In this document: piece by piece, positions 26,163 to 34,856 of the stretch
Numbering within the stretch: position 1 is the first letter of the stretch
Layout of the letters: every line of letters starts with the position of its first letter
Source: Streptoalloteichus hindustanus
Lineage (GTDB): Bacteria > Actinomycetota > Actinomycetes > Mycobacteriales > Pseudonocardiaceae
Reading direction: 5' to 3'
Assembly (NCBI RefSeq): GCF_900129375.1
Contig: NZ_FQVN01000003.1
Location: forward strand, 682,001 to 746,000
DNA: 64,000 nt
Translations under genes and position numbers: made by a program
The notes under the pieces: generated by a model
Database searches by the model: none
The model's input: the letters and a program-made list of their open reading frames with translations, nothing else
Told to the model about the DNA's origin: nothing

Positions 26163-27119
26163 CTACCGAACCGCCGGGTCGTCCACCCCGGACGGGGTGG
26201 TCGTCGGCGACGCCGCGCGGTCCGCGGCGAGCGGGTCGACGAGGGTTCCGAGAACCCCACTGTCGTCGAGCCGGCCCTGGGCCATCCGGGTCGCCTTCGC
26301 GGGTACTGGCGGCACCAGGTCGGCGACGACGCGGAGCGCGCTCAGCACGTCGTCGGGTCGCACCGCAGGTGTGGTCTGCCGTACGACCGCAACGAGTATC
26401 CCACACGGCCGCGCCCGCTCCGGCCAATCGGCCACCTGGGCGGTTGCCTCCCCACTCTCTTGATCACTGTCGGTGACCAGCCCGTTCGCGTCGGCCAAGG
26501 CGGCGGGCTCCACCTGGTCCGACGTGTCCAAAATGTGCGCGGTGCGCGAAGTGCCCCCGGTGCCCCTCGACGTGTCCCCGGTGCTCTCCGTCACCACCTC
26601 GGCGCTCACCACGGCCGCCCTGGCGTCCAACGTCCGCCGGCCGTCCTTGGTGAGCCGCTCCACATCGACCCGCTCCGCGGCCAACAGCCGGCGCACCGCC
26701 TCGGCCAGTTCCGCCGGTTCGACGCCGGGGAGCTCGACGCGCCACAGGCTCGCCTCGATGCGCTCCGCCAGCGACCCGGGGCCGCCGGTGACCGCCTCCA
26801 GCACGTCCAGACCGGGAGGCAGCGCCGCGTCCAGCTCCCGACGCAGCGCCTCGGGATCCAGCTCCCGCACGACCTGGATCTCGACGTACTCGGCCTCGCT
26901 GGCCACGCCGGTCGGGGCGGCGCCCACCCACGACACCTTCGGGTGAGGACTGAAGCCCTGCGAGTACGCCATCGGCACGCCGGCGCGCCGCAAGGCGCGC
27001 TCGAACGTCCTGGCCACGTCTCGGTGCGAGGTGAAGCGCAGCCGCCCGCGTTTGGCGTAGCGGATGCGGATCCGCTGGACCGCCGGGGCGGACGGGTTCG
27101 GCTGGTGCTGACGGCTCAG
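26163..27119 (-). CDS. TIGR03936 family protein (radical-SAM-linked, DUF2344)
   Basis: Member of the DUF2344/TIGR03936 family, encoded next to, and in some bacteria fused to, the TIGR03960 radical SAM enzyme; the reaction is unknown. The conserved N-terminus reads RIRIRYAKRGRLRFTSHRDV, then YSQGFSPHPKVSW and a GVASEAEYVEI block. The family start requires residues upstream of the first GTG (27017), and the only start in that stretch is CTG 27119, preceded by AGGAG with 6-base spacing. This gives 318 residues. The C-terminal half (from about 180) is a low-conservation Asp/Ser/Thr-rich extension. Its usual partner lies 2.2 kb upstream, with a subtilase gene between. Confidence 0.88.
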   Translation of the reverse strand: MSRQHQPNPSAPAVQRIRIRYAKRGRLRFTSHRDVARTFERALRRAGVPMAYSQGFSPHPKVSWVGAAPTGVASEAEYVEIQVVRELDPEALRRELDAALPPGLDVLEAVTGGPGSLAERIEASLWRVELPGVEPAELAEAVRRLLAAERVDVERLTKDGRRTLDARAAVVSAEVVTESTGDTSRGTGGTSRTAHILDTSDQVEPAALADANGLVTDSDQESGEATAQVADWPERARPCGILVAVVRQTTPAVRPDDVLSALRVVADLVPPVPAKATRMAQGRLDDSGVLGTLVDPLAADRAASPTTTPSGVDDPAVR

Positions 27120-27287
27120 GGCTTGCTCCTCATGGACGTCTCCACGTGTCCACCAGGACGGTACCTCCCGGTGCGCTCACGGCGGAGTGGCTTGTCTGCG
27201 GGTGGCCCTCTGGTTACCGTCCGGCGCAGCGGTCCCGCCGGTCCGCCCGAACGCGCCCGCCCGAGCTGCCCGATCAGGGAGGTCCCC

Positions 27288-28766
27288 GTGCCACTGGCCC
27301 ACCACGCGCGGGGCGCCGTGGCCGGCGCCGCCCTGCTGGCCGTCGGCTGGCTGGTCCCGACCCCCGTGGCCACGGCCCGACCCGTCCCGACGTCCGAGCA
27401 GCAGGCCACGAACTGCGTCCAACCGGGACCGGTGCTGCGCTACGTCGTGCTCTTCCCCCGCGGCACCGCGCCGGAGACCGCCGAGGCGGAGATCACGGCC
27501 AAGTGCGGCACGACCACGGTGTACTACCCGCAGGTGGCGGTGGCGGTGGCCACGTCGCCCGACCCCGCCTTCGGCGAGCGGTTCGGCCCGGCCAGGGCCT
27601 TCAGCGCCCAGGGCACGGTGCTCGCCCGCCGGGAGCGCACCCGACGCCAGGACGAGACCGCGCCCCGCGGTGACAGCCGGTCGCGCGGCGGCGGGCAGAG
27701 CGCGGCCGACCGCACGGCCGAGCAGTGGGACATGGCGATGATCAGGGCGGACCGCGCCCGGCGCGTGAACCCCGGCAGCCGGGACGTGGTGGTCGGCGTG
27801 CTCGACTCGGGGATCGACGCCACGCACCCGGACCTCGCGCGGGCCGTGGATCCGTCGTTGTCGGTCGGCTGCCTGACCGGTCGCCCCAACCCGGCCCCGA
27901 AGGCGTGGGCGCCGACCACCTCCGTGCACGGCACCCACGTGGCCGGCACGATCGCGGCGGCCGACGACGGCCGCGGCATCACCGGGGTCGCTCCAGGTGT
28001 GCGACTGGCGTCGGTGAAGGTCGTCGACGACCAGGGATACATCTTCCCCGAGTACGCGGTGTGCGGGCTCCTGTGGGCCGCGGAGTCCGGGATGCGCGTG
28101 GTGAACAACAGCTACTACGTCGACCCGTGGATGTTGACCTGCCGCAACCGCGACGGCGAGCGCGTGGTCCACGAGGCCGTGCGCCGGGCGGTGGAGTACG
28201 CGAACGAGCGTGGAGTGCTGGTCGTGGCGGCCACCGGCAACGCGGGCGTCGATCTCAGCCGGCCCGGCCGCGGAGGTAGCGTCGACGAGGACGGCCACCG
28301 GGTGGACAGCAGCTGTGACGTGCTGCCGGCCAGGGTGCGTGGCGTGGTCGCCGTGTCGTCGGTGGGCGCGAAGCGGCTCAAGGCCGGGTACAGCTCGTAC
28401 GGGCTGGGCGTGGTTCAGGTGACCGCCCCGGGCGGCGACTACCGGCAGGAGCCCGGACCGGGCAGGGAGGGCTGCGTGCTCTCCACGGTGCCCGGCGGCT
28501 ATGACTACTCCTGCGGCACGTCGATGGCCACGCCCCACGTGAGCGGTGTCGCCGCGCTGCTGGCGTCGACCCACCCGTCGGCCACCGCCCCCCAGCTCGC
28601 GCGGCTCCTGAACGCCCAGGCCCGGTCGGTGGCCTGCCCTGCCGACTACGACCTGAACGGCGACGGGGCCCAGGACGCGGTGTGCCACGGCGCCACCTCG
28701 TACAACGGCTTCTACGGGCACGGGATGGTCGACGCCCTGGCGGCAGTGACGAACGGCCGGGACTGA
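27288..28766 (+). CDS. Secreted subtilisin-like serine protease (S8)
   Basis: Extracellular protease of 492 residues. The signal peptide is about residues 1-30 (VAGAALLAVGWLVPTPVATA). A propeptide-like region to about 150 precedes the catalytic domain. The triad is intact: Asp173 in VLDSGIDATHPDL, His214 in HGTHVAGTIA, Ser412 in GTSMATPHVSG, with the oxyanion Asn in ATGN. Several paired cysteines suggest a disulfide-stabilised secreted enzyme. GTG 27288 follows AGGGAGG. It is read opposite to both neighbours and sits between the two radical-SAM-linked genes that are usually adjacent, which looks like an insertion. No substrate can be assigned. Confidence 0.94.
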   Translation: MPLAHHARGAVAGAALLAVGWLVPTPVATARPVPTSEQQATNCVQPGPVLRYVVLFPRGTAPETAEAEITAKCGTTTVYYPQVAVAVATSPDPAFGERFGPARAFSAQGTVLARRERTRRQDETAPRGDSRSRGGGQSAADRTAEQWDMAMIRADRARRVNPGSRDVVVGVLDSGIDATHPDLARAVDPSLSVGCLTGRPNPAPKAWAPTTSVHGTHVAGTIAAADDGRGITGVAPGVRLASVKVVDDQGYIFPEYAVCGLLWAAESGMRVVNNSYYVDPWMLTCRNRDGERVVHEAVRRAVEYANERGVLVVAATGNAGVDLSRPGRGGSVDEDGHRVDSSCDVLPARVRGVVAVSSVGAKRLKAGYSSYGLGVVQVTAPGGDYRQEPGPGREGCVLSTVPGGYDYSCGTSMATPHVSGVAALLASTHPSATAPQLARLLNAQARSVACPADYDLNGDGAQDAVCHGATSYNGFYGHGMVDALAAVTNGRD

Positions 28767-29297
28767 CAATCCTGGCTTCGACCGCACGCCTCCGGCTGGT
28801 CGATGCCCCGAGCAGTCGCCCCACACCCACTCGACTACCACATTTCGTGGGGGACCCCCCATTTCCAGAGTTCCACGAGGGTCTGACATTTTCACCGAGA
28901 CAAAACCGGTCGATCACCCTTTTGTGTCCTCTTATGTGCCAACACGCACGTTTCCCTGCTATGAAACACGTAGATCAACATGTCTACTAACTGCAACGAT
29001 GACTAGCGACCAGGGAATCCACAGCGCGCCGGGTTCATCCGATCGAACCACTCCCCAACCACTCGCAATGTCAGCCCCACCCGCGATAATAAAAACAGGG
29101 GTTCCCCCCGATAACACCGTTTTGGACGAAATGAGGGTCGAGGGTAGCCCGATCTGACGGGTCACGGCGCTCTGCGGGCGGTGGGGTGTCAAAACGTGCG
29201 GGTGCGTGCGGGGCCGACCACCGCGGCCGTCGGGTCAGAAAGCGACGGGCGGCGGGAGCAGACGCTCCCACCGCCCGTCGCGGATCAAGAGGACCGG
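28767..29297. other. AT-richer convergent intergenic region
   Basis: About 530 bases. From 28860 to 29130 the sequence is clearly less GC-rich than the genes around it. It contains the inverted repeat TGGGGG-ACCCCCCA (28848-28861) and repeat copy 2 (29098-29130). No protein or RNA gene can be supported. Confidence 0.6.
29098..29130. repeat. Dispersed intergenic repeat, copy 2
   Basis: GGGGTTCCCCCCG followed by ATAACACCGTTTTGGACGAA, matching 1069-1103 in the same orientation. It again lies between convergent gene ends. Confidence 0.7.
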
Positions 29298-31265
29298 TCA
29301 GTCGCCGGCGGTCAGGGCCGGGTTGCGCACCGGGGAGCCCTGGCCGACCGGGGAGATCGGCAGGAGCTTGCGGCCGGTCGGGCCGACCTGGATGTCGGTG
29401 CCCATCGCCGGGCACACACCGCAGTCGAAGCACGGCGTCCAGCGGCAGTCGTCCTGCTCGCGCTCGTCGAGGGCGTCCTGCCAGTCCGCCCAGAGCCACT
29501 CCTTGTCCAGACCGGAGTCGAGGTGGTCCCAGGGCAGGACCTCGGTCTCCTCGCGCTCGCGGGTGGTGAACCAGTCCAGGCTCACCCCCAGCGGCTCCAG
29601 CTCGGCGGCGCAGGCGTCCACCCAGCGCTGGTAGGAGAAGTGCTCGCTCCAGCCGTCGAACCGGCCGCCCTCGCGCCACACGCGCTCGATGACCCGGCCG
29701 ACGCGCCGGTCGCCCCGGGAGAGCAGTCCCTCGATCAGGCTGGGCTTGCCGTCGTGGTACCGCATGCCGATGTTGCGGCCGAGGTTGCGGTCGGAGTTGA
29801 CGGCCTCGCGCAGCTTGCGCAGCCGGGCGTCGACGGTGTCGGGATCGCACTGCGAGGCCCACTGGAACGGCGTGTGCGGCTTGGGCACGAAACCGCCAAT
29901 GGAGATCGTGCAGCGGATGTCCTTGCGACCCGACGCCTCGCGGCCGGCGCGGATGACCTCCTTGGCCATCTCGGCGATCTGCAGCACGTCCTCGTCGGTC
30001 TCCGTGGGCAGACCGCACATGAAGTAGAGCTTCACCTGCCGCCAGCCGTTGGCGTAGGCGGTGGTGACGGTGCGGATGAGGTCCTCCTCCGACACCATCT
30101 TGTTGATCACGCGGCGGATGCGCTCGCTGCCGCCCTCGGGGGCGAAGGTCAGGCCGGAGCGGCGGCCGTTGCGGGACAGCTCGTTGGCCAGGTCGACGTT
30201 GAACGCGTCCACCCGGGTGCTGGGCAGGCTGAGGCTGGTGTTGGTGCCCTGGTAGCGGTCGGCCAGGCCCTTGGTGATGTCGCCGATCTCGGAGTGGTCG
30301 GCCGAGCTGAGCGAGAGCAGGCCGACCTCCTCGAAGCCGGTGGCCGCGAGACCGCGCTGCACCATCGCGCCGATGCCCTCGATCGAGCGCTCCCGCACCG
30401 GCCGGGTGATCATGCCGGCCTGGCAGAACCGGCAGCCCCGGGTGCAGCCGCGGAAGATCTCCACGCTCATCCGCTCGTGGACGCTCTCGGCCAGCGGCAC
30501 CAGCGGCTGCTTCGGGTACGGCCACGCGTCGAGGTCCATCGTGGTGCGCTTGAACACGCGGTAGGGCACGCGGTCCCGGTTCGGCACGACCCGCTGGATG
30601 CGGCCGTCGGGCAGGTACTCCACGTCGTGGAACCGCGGCACGTAGATGCCACCGGTCTCGGCGAGCCGCAGCAGCAGCTCGTCGCGCCCGCCGGGGCTGC
30701 CCTCGGCCTTCCAGCGCCGGGTGATGTCGGTGATCTCCAGCACCGCCTCCTCGCCGTCGCCGAGCACGGCGGCGTCGAGGAAGTCGGCGATGGGCTCCGG
30801 GTTGAACGCCGCGTGCCCGCCGGCGACGACGACCGGGTGGTCCTCGGTCCGGTCCGCGGCGTGCAGTGGGATGCCCGCCAGGTCCAGCGCCGTGAGCATG
30901 TTGGTGTAGCCCAGCTCGGTGGCGAAGCTCACGCCGAACAGGTCGAACGCGCCGACCGGGCGGTGGGCGTCGACGGTGAACTGGGGCACGTCGTGCTCGC
31001 GCATGAGCCGTTCGAGATCGGGCCACACCGCGTAGGTGCGCTCGGCGAGCACGTCCGGCTGCTCGTTCAGGATCTCGTACAGGATCATGACGCCCTGGTT
31101 GGGCAGGCCGACCTCGTACGCGTCCGGGTACATGAGGCACCAGCGCACGGTGGTGGCGTCCCAGTCCTTGACGGTCGCGTTGAGCTCCCCGCCGACGTAC
31201 TGGACCGGCTTGGACACGAGCGGCAGCAGCGGCTCAAGCCTGGGGAACACGGACTCGACACTCAC
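29298..31265 (-). CDS. TIGR03960 family B12-binding radical SAM protein
   Basis: Radical S-adenosylmethionine enzyme of 655 residues. An N-terminal B12-binding-like (Rossmann) region (about 90-190, VVVAGGHAAFNPEP) precedes the radical SAM core, whose 4Fe-4S cysteines are in CTRGCRFC (about 274, 278, 281). The C-terminal tail has CFDCGVC, possibly ligands for a second cluster. GTG 31265. Its function is unknown; homologues pair with TIGR03936 and often neighbour rne, and RNA or ribosome modification has been suggested. Here the partner lies across the subtilase gene. Confidence 0.93.
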   Translation of the reverse strand: MSVESVFPRLEPLLPLVSKPVQYVGGELNATVKDWDATTVRWCLMYPDAYEVGLPNQGVMILYEILNEQPDVLAERTYAVWPDLERLMREHDVPQFTVDAHRPVGAFDLFGVSFATELGYTNMLTALDLAGIPLHAADRTEDHPVVVAGGHAAFNPEPIADFLDAAVLGDGEEAVLEITDITRRWKAEGSPGGRDELLLRLAETGGIYVPRFHDVEYLPDGRIQRVVPNRDRVPYRVFKRTTMDLDAWPYPKQPLVPLAESVHERMSVEIFRGCTRGCRFCQAGMITRPVRERSIEGIGAMVQRGLAATGFEEVGLLSLSSADHSEIGDITKGLADRYQGTNTSLSLPSTRVDAFNVDLANELSRNGRRSGLTFAPEGGSERIRRVINKMVSEEDLIRTVTTAYANGWRQVKLYFMCGLPTETDEDVLQIAEMAKEVIRAGREASGRKDIRCTISIGGFVPKPHTPFQWASQCDPDTVDARLRKLREAVNSDRNLGRNIGMRYHDGKPSLIEGLLSRGDRRVGRVIERVWREGGRFDGWSEHFSYQRWVDACAAELEPLGVSLDWFTTREREETEVLPWDHLDSGLDKEWLWADWQDALDEREQDDCRWTPCFDCGVCPAMGTDIQVGPTGRKLLPISPVGQGSPVRNPALTAGD

Positions 31266-31301
31266 AACACCCCAGGGTACCGACCGGGGAGGCGCCGCCC
31301 C

Positions 31302-32156
31302 TCAGCGCAGCAGCAACCGGCCGAGCCGCCGGGCGGCCACCGCGACGCCCAGCACCGCGAGGACCACGAAGTACGCGGCGTGCCCGAGCACGCCCCAGTG
31401 CACGGCGCCCGTGGTCAGGCCCCGCATCAGCTCGATCGCGTGGTAGAGCGGGAACGCCTCGACGGCCACCCGGAGCGGGCCCGGGTAGACGCTCAGCGGG
31501 TAGAAGGTCGTGGAGAACAGGAACATCGGCAGGAGCACGAGCTGGACGTACTCGAAGTCCTGCCAGGAGCGCAGCCAGGTGGTCGCGGCCATCCCGACGG
31601 CGGCGAAGGCGAAGGCGACGAGCAGCGCCGCCGGTAACGCGAGCAGCGCCCAGGCAGAGCCGACCAGACCCATCCCGAGCATGATCGCGAGGAAGCCGGC
31701 CGAGTACAGGCCGCCGCGCAACAACGCCCAGGTCACCTCGCCGATCGCCACGTCCATCGGACCGAGCGGGGTGGCCAGCACCGCGTCGTAGAGCTTGGCG
31801 TAGCGGAGCTTGAAGAAGATGTTGAAGGTGGCGTCGTAGACCGCGCCGTTCATGGCCGAGGCGGCCAGCAGCCCGGGGGCCACGAACTCGGCGTAGGTCA
31901 GCGACTCGCCGCCGGGGCCGGTGACGCCCCCGACGAGCGCGCCCAGTCCCTGGCCCAGCGCGAGCAGGAAGAACAGCGGCTCGAAGAACCCGGTGAACAC
32001 CACCAGCCACATGCGGCGGTTCACCAGCAGCGACCGTTCCACGAGCATCCGGGCCCGGCCCGCGTACAGGCCCGGGGGCAGCACGCGCAGCAGCAGGCCG
32101 GTCCGCGCCGGCGGGGCCGGTTCCCCGGCCGGTCTGGTCAGCAGGTCCTGGGTCAC
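31302..32156 (-). CDS. ABC-2 type transporter permease (NodJ/DrrB-like)
   Basis: Membrane component of a three-gene ABC exporter, 284 residues with six predicted helices. The block FFEPLFFLLALGQGLG and the C-terminal YHAIELMRGL are typical of the ABC-2 family, closest to NodJ-type lipid or oligosaccharide exporters. It starts 11 bases before the other permease ends, so the two probably form a heterodimer served by the ATPase upstream. The cargo is unknown (lipid, glycolipid or drug). Confidence 0.9.
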   Translation of the reverse strand: MTQDLLTRPAGEPAPPARTGLLLRVLPPGLYAGRARMLVERSLLVNRRMWLVVFTGFFEPLFFLLALGQGLGALVGGVTGPGGESLTYAEFVAPGLLAASAMNGAVYDATFNIFFKLRYAKLYDAVLATPLGPMDVAIGEVTWALLRGGLYSAGFLAIMLGMGLVGSAWALLALPAALLVAFAFAAVGMAATTWLRSWQDFEYVQLVLLPMFLFSTTFYPLSVYPGPLRVAVEAFPLYHAIELMRGLTTGAVHWGVLGHAAYFVVLAVLGVAVAARRLGRLLLR

Positions 32157-32166
32157 CGGCTCCCCC

Positions 32167-33009
32167 TCACGTCGTCAGCCGGACGCGGAACCGCCATCGG
32201 GTCACCACCACTCCGACGGCCAGCCAGACCACCAGGTAGCCGACGTGGCCGAGGGCGGCCAGGGGCGGGACCCCGGTCAGGGACAGCCCCCGCGCCAGCT
32301 CGGTGCCGTGCCACAGCGGCGTGACCCAGGCCAGGGGCCGCACCAGCGCCGGGAGCTGCTCCACCGGGAAGAACGTGCCGGCGAACAGGGTCATCGGCAG
32401 CACGACGAACCGGATGATGACGTTGAACCCCTCGCCCCCGGAGCGCGTCGTCGCGGCGAACGCGGCGAGCGGCGCGGCGAAGGCCATCGCGGTGAGCACG
32501 GCGACCGGCAGGGCCAGGAGCGCCCCGGGTCCGGCGACCGCGCCGAGCAGCGCGGCGACGAGCAGGTAGGCCGCGCCGGAGACGGCCACCCGGATCGCGA
32601 TCCACAGGAGCGAGCCGTGCGCGAGCTGGTGCGGGGTGATCGGGGTGGCGGTCACCGCCCAGTAGTTCTTCTGCCACTTGAACCCGGACAGCACCGGGTA
32701 GGTGGCCTCGCCCGCCGCGTTCTGCAGCGCGGCGGCGACGAGCAGCGCCGGGGCGATGTACTGCAGGTACGACGCGCCCGCCAGCTCGGGCACCGTCCGC
32801 GCGCCCCGGCCGCCGGCGTCCACGAAGGTGCCGAGGCCGACGCCCATCGCGACGAGGTAGAGCAGCGGCTGGAGGACACTGGAGACCAGGGTGCTGCGCC
32901 AGTGCCGGCGGTACCAGGTCCACAGGCCTTCGACCACGAGCAGGGTCGCGCGGACCGGTCCGGGAACCTGGCCGGTGGACTGCGCGGGGGCGCGGACGGT
33001 GGCGGTCAT
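32167..33009 (-). CDS. ABC-2 type transporter permease
   Basis: Second permease, 280 residues and six predicted helices. After an ~20-residue cytoplasmic stretch come TWYRRHWRSTLVSSVLQP and, near the end, WVTPLWHGTELARGLSL, the standard ABC-2 signature region. It begins 2 bases after the stop of the ATPase gene, so the operon is tightly coupled. It resembles daunorubicin-resistance (DrrB) and lipid exporters; the substrate is not predictable. Confidence 0.91.
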   Translation of the reverse strand: MTATVRAPAQSTGQVPGPVRATLLVVEGLWTWYRRHWRSTLVSSVLQPLLYLVAMGVGLGTFVDAGGRGARTVPELAGASYLQYIAPALLVAAALQNAAGEATYPVLSGFKWQKNYWAVTATPITPHQLAHGSLLWIAIRVAVSGAAYLLVAALLGAVAGPGALLALPVAVLTAMAFAAPLAAFAATTRSGGEGFNVIIRFVVLPMTLFAGTFFPVEQLPALVRPLAWVTPLWHGTELARGLSLTGVPPLAALGHVGYLVVWLAVGVVVTRWRFRVRLTT

Positions 33010-33011
33010 CG

Positions 33012-33944
33012 TCAGTCCACCAGGCTGCGGCCGGTGAGGTGGAGGAAGACGTCCTCCAGCGTGCTGCGGCGGACCAGGGTGGCCACCGGCTGGACGCCCC
33101 GCCGCTGGACGGCGGCGAGCGCGGCCTCCCCGTCCCCGGTGTAGAGCAGCAGCCGGTCGGGCAGCACCTCCACGCGGTCGGCGAGTTCCCTGGCCAGGGG
33201 CACCGCGGCGTCCTGGCCGCCCGGGGCGAAGCGCAGTTCGAGGACCTCACGGGTGGCGTGGGACCGGATCAGCTCGGCCGGCGACCCCTCCGCGACGACT
33301 CGACCGCCGTCCATCACGACCAGCCGGTCGCAGAGCTGCTCCGCCTCGTCCATGTAGTGGGTCGTCACGAGCAGCGTGACGCCGCTCTGCTTGAGCCGGA
33401 ACAGCCGGTCCCACAGCAGGTGCCTGGCCTGCGGGTCCAGGCCGGTCGTCGGCTCGTCGAGCAGCAGCAGCTCGGGGTCGTTGACCAGGGAGCGGGCGAT
33501 GGTCAGCCGCCGCTTCATCCCGCCGGACAGCGGCTCGACCTCGTCGTCGGCGCGGTCGGTGAGCTGGGCGAACTCCAGCAGCTCCTCCGCCTTCGCGCGG
33601 ACCCTGGCGCGGGGCAGGCCGAAGTAGCGGCCGTAGACGTGCAGGTTCTGCCGGACGGTGAGCTCGTTGTCCAGGTTGTCCTGCTGCGGGACCACGCCGA
33701 GCCGGGCCCGGATGCGGGGGCCGTGGCGGTCCGGGTCCTCGCCCAGGACCCGCAGCTCGCCGGCGGAGCGCGGGGACACGCAGGCGATCATCCGCATCGT
33801 GGAGGACTTGCCGGCGCCGTTGGGGCCGAGGAAGCCGAACGCCTCGCCCCGCCGCACCTCGACGTCGATCCCGCGGACGGCCTCGAAGTCGCCGAAGCGC
33901 TTCACCAGCCCGCGTGCGCGCACCAGAGCGGTGTCCTCGATCAC
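33012..33944 (-). CDS. ABC transporter ATP-binding protein (DrrA-like)
   Basis: Nucleotide-binding subunit, 310 residues. Walker A is GPNGAGKS (40-47), the Q-loop is GVVPQQDNLD, the signature is LSGGM, Walker B is LLLLDEPTTGLD, and the switch His is in TTHYMDEAEQ. The DrrA-type C-terminal extension ends RSTLEDVFLHLTGRSL. GTG 33944 is taken as the start; TTG 33974 is an in-frame alternative with a weaker case. It is first in the operon with the two ABC-2 permeases and powers export. Confidence 0.94.
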   Translation of the reverse strand: MIEDTALVRARGLVKRFGDFEAVRGIDVEVRRGEAFGFLGPNGAGKSSTMRMIACVSPRSAGELRVLGEDPDRHGPRIRARLGVVPQQDNLDNELTVRQNLHVYGRYFGLPRARVRAKAEELLEFAQLTDRADDEVEPLSGGMKRRLTIARSLVNDPELLLLDEPTTGLDPQARHLLWDRLFRLKQSGVTLLVTTHYMDEAEQLCDRLVVMDGGRVVAEGSPAELIRSHATREVLELRFAPGGQDAAVPLARELADRVEVLPDRLLLYTGDGEAALAAVQRRGVQPVATLVRRSTLEDVFLHLTGRSLVD

Positions 33945-34023
33945 ATGATCGAAGGTAGCCCTCTCCCCCGACAATCCCGAACGAGTTTCCGCCCCGGCGA
34001 CTCGGCGGGGCCGTCGCCGGAAC

Positions 34024-34077
34024 GACCGCGAGGGCCCGGGTAACGAGGAGCTCCTCGTCGCCGGGCCCTCGCGGGTC
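34024..34077 (-). terminator. Large nested hairpin after ndk
   Basis: GACCGCGAGGGCCCGG (34024-34039) pairs with 34061-34077 with one mismatch region, and the loop contains the perfect palindrome ACGAGGAGCTCCTCGT (34043-34058). It lies between the ndk stop and the ABC ATPase start. Confidence 0.7.
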
Positions 34078-34111
34078 CGATCGAGATCCGCGGGTCGCGG
34101 CCCTCAGCGGC

Positions 34112-34522
34112 TCACAGGTCGGGGAACCACAGCTTGATCTCGCGCGCGGCGGACTCGGTCGAGTCCGAGCCGTGCACCAGGTTGAACTGGGTCTCCAGGG
34201 CGAAGTCGCCGCGGATGGTGCCCGGGGTGGCCTTCTCCACCGGGTCGGTGCCGCCGGCGAGCTGCCGGAACGCGGCGATGGCCCGCGGCCCCTCCACCAC
34301 GGCCGCGACCAGCGGGCCGGAGGTGATGAACTCCAGCAGCGACTCGAAGAACGGCCTGCCGTCGTGCTCCGCGTAGTGCTGCTCGGCCAGCGCGCGGTCG
34401 ACGGTGCGGAGTTCGAGCGCGACCAGCTTCAGGCCCTTCCGCTCGATCCGGGAGATGACCTCGCCGGTCAGACCGCGGCTGACGCCGTCCGGCTTGACCA
34501 GGACCAGGGTGCGCTCGGTCAC
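34112..34522 (-). CDS. ndk: Nucleoside diphosphate kinase
   Basis: Transfers the gamma phosphate between nucleoside tri- and diphosphates through a phospho-histidine. It has 136 residues. It opens [16 protein letters not shown], has the P-loop-like AEHDGRPFF, and the active His117 is in [11 protein letters not shown] 34522 follows AGGACCCC. It stands alone between the PhoD region and the exporter operon; in mycobacteria ndk lies next to rne and the DUF4233 gene, so several genes have been inserted here. Confidence 0.97.
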   Translation of the reverse strand: MTERTLVLVKPDGVSRGLTGEVISRIERKGLKLVALELRTVDRALAEQHYAEHDGRPFFESLLEFITSGPLVAAVVEGPRAIAAFRQLAGGTDPVEKATPGTIRGDFALETQFNLVHGSDSTESAAREIKLWFPDL

Positions 34523-34856
34523 GGGGTCCTAACTCCTTCGTGAGGGGTCGTACGAAAACAGTGTGCGCAGCGTAGCTGGCGGAGGCGTGCGCCAGGTCAC
34601 CGGACCATGGCCGCCGTGCTCCGCGCCGGCACGCCAGTGTTGTGCGCCTTCACGCACGAGTGTGCCGGACTTCCGGCACGAACCCCCGTGCCTGTGTCAG
34701 GGGCAACGCCCTTGCCGTCACAACACCCACTCCACCCGCGATAACGAGGTGCGTCGTGACGGCCGTGGCGAGTGGCACAGCCGGAGAACTGTCCACTTTG
34801 GACTACTCGGGGTCGTCCCCGGGTGCGCCCGGGGCGGACGCGCCCGGGGCCAGCGC
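34523..34856. other. Intergenic region upstream of ndk
   Basis: About 330 bases between the ndk start and the phoD stop. It contains the perfect inverted repeat GTGCCGGA-CT-TCCGGCAC (34662-34679), a possible operator or terminator, and a repeated GCGCCCGGGG motif near 34829-34850. No gene is supported. Confidence 0.55.

Noticed and set aside
28767-29297. Small proteins or a 6C-type RNA in the AT-rich gap
   Set aside because: C-runs occur, but paired C-loop stems of the 6C motif could not be drawn, and no frame has a ribosome site with coding character.
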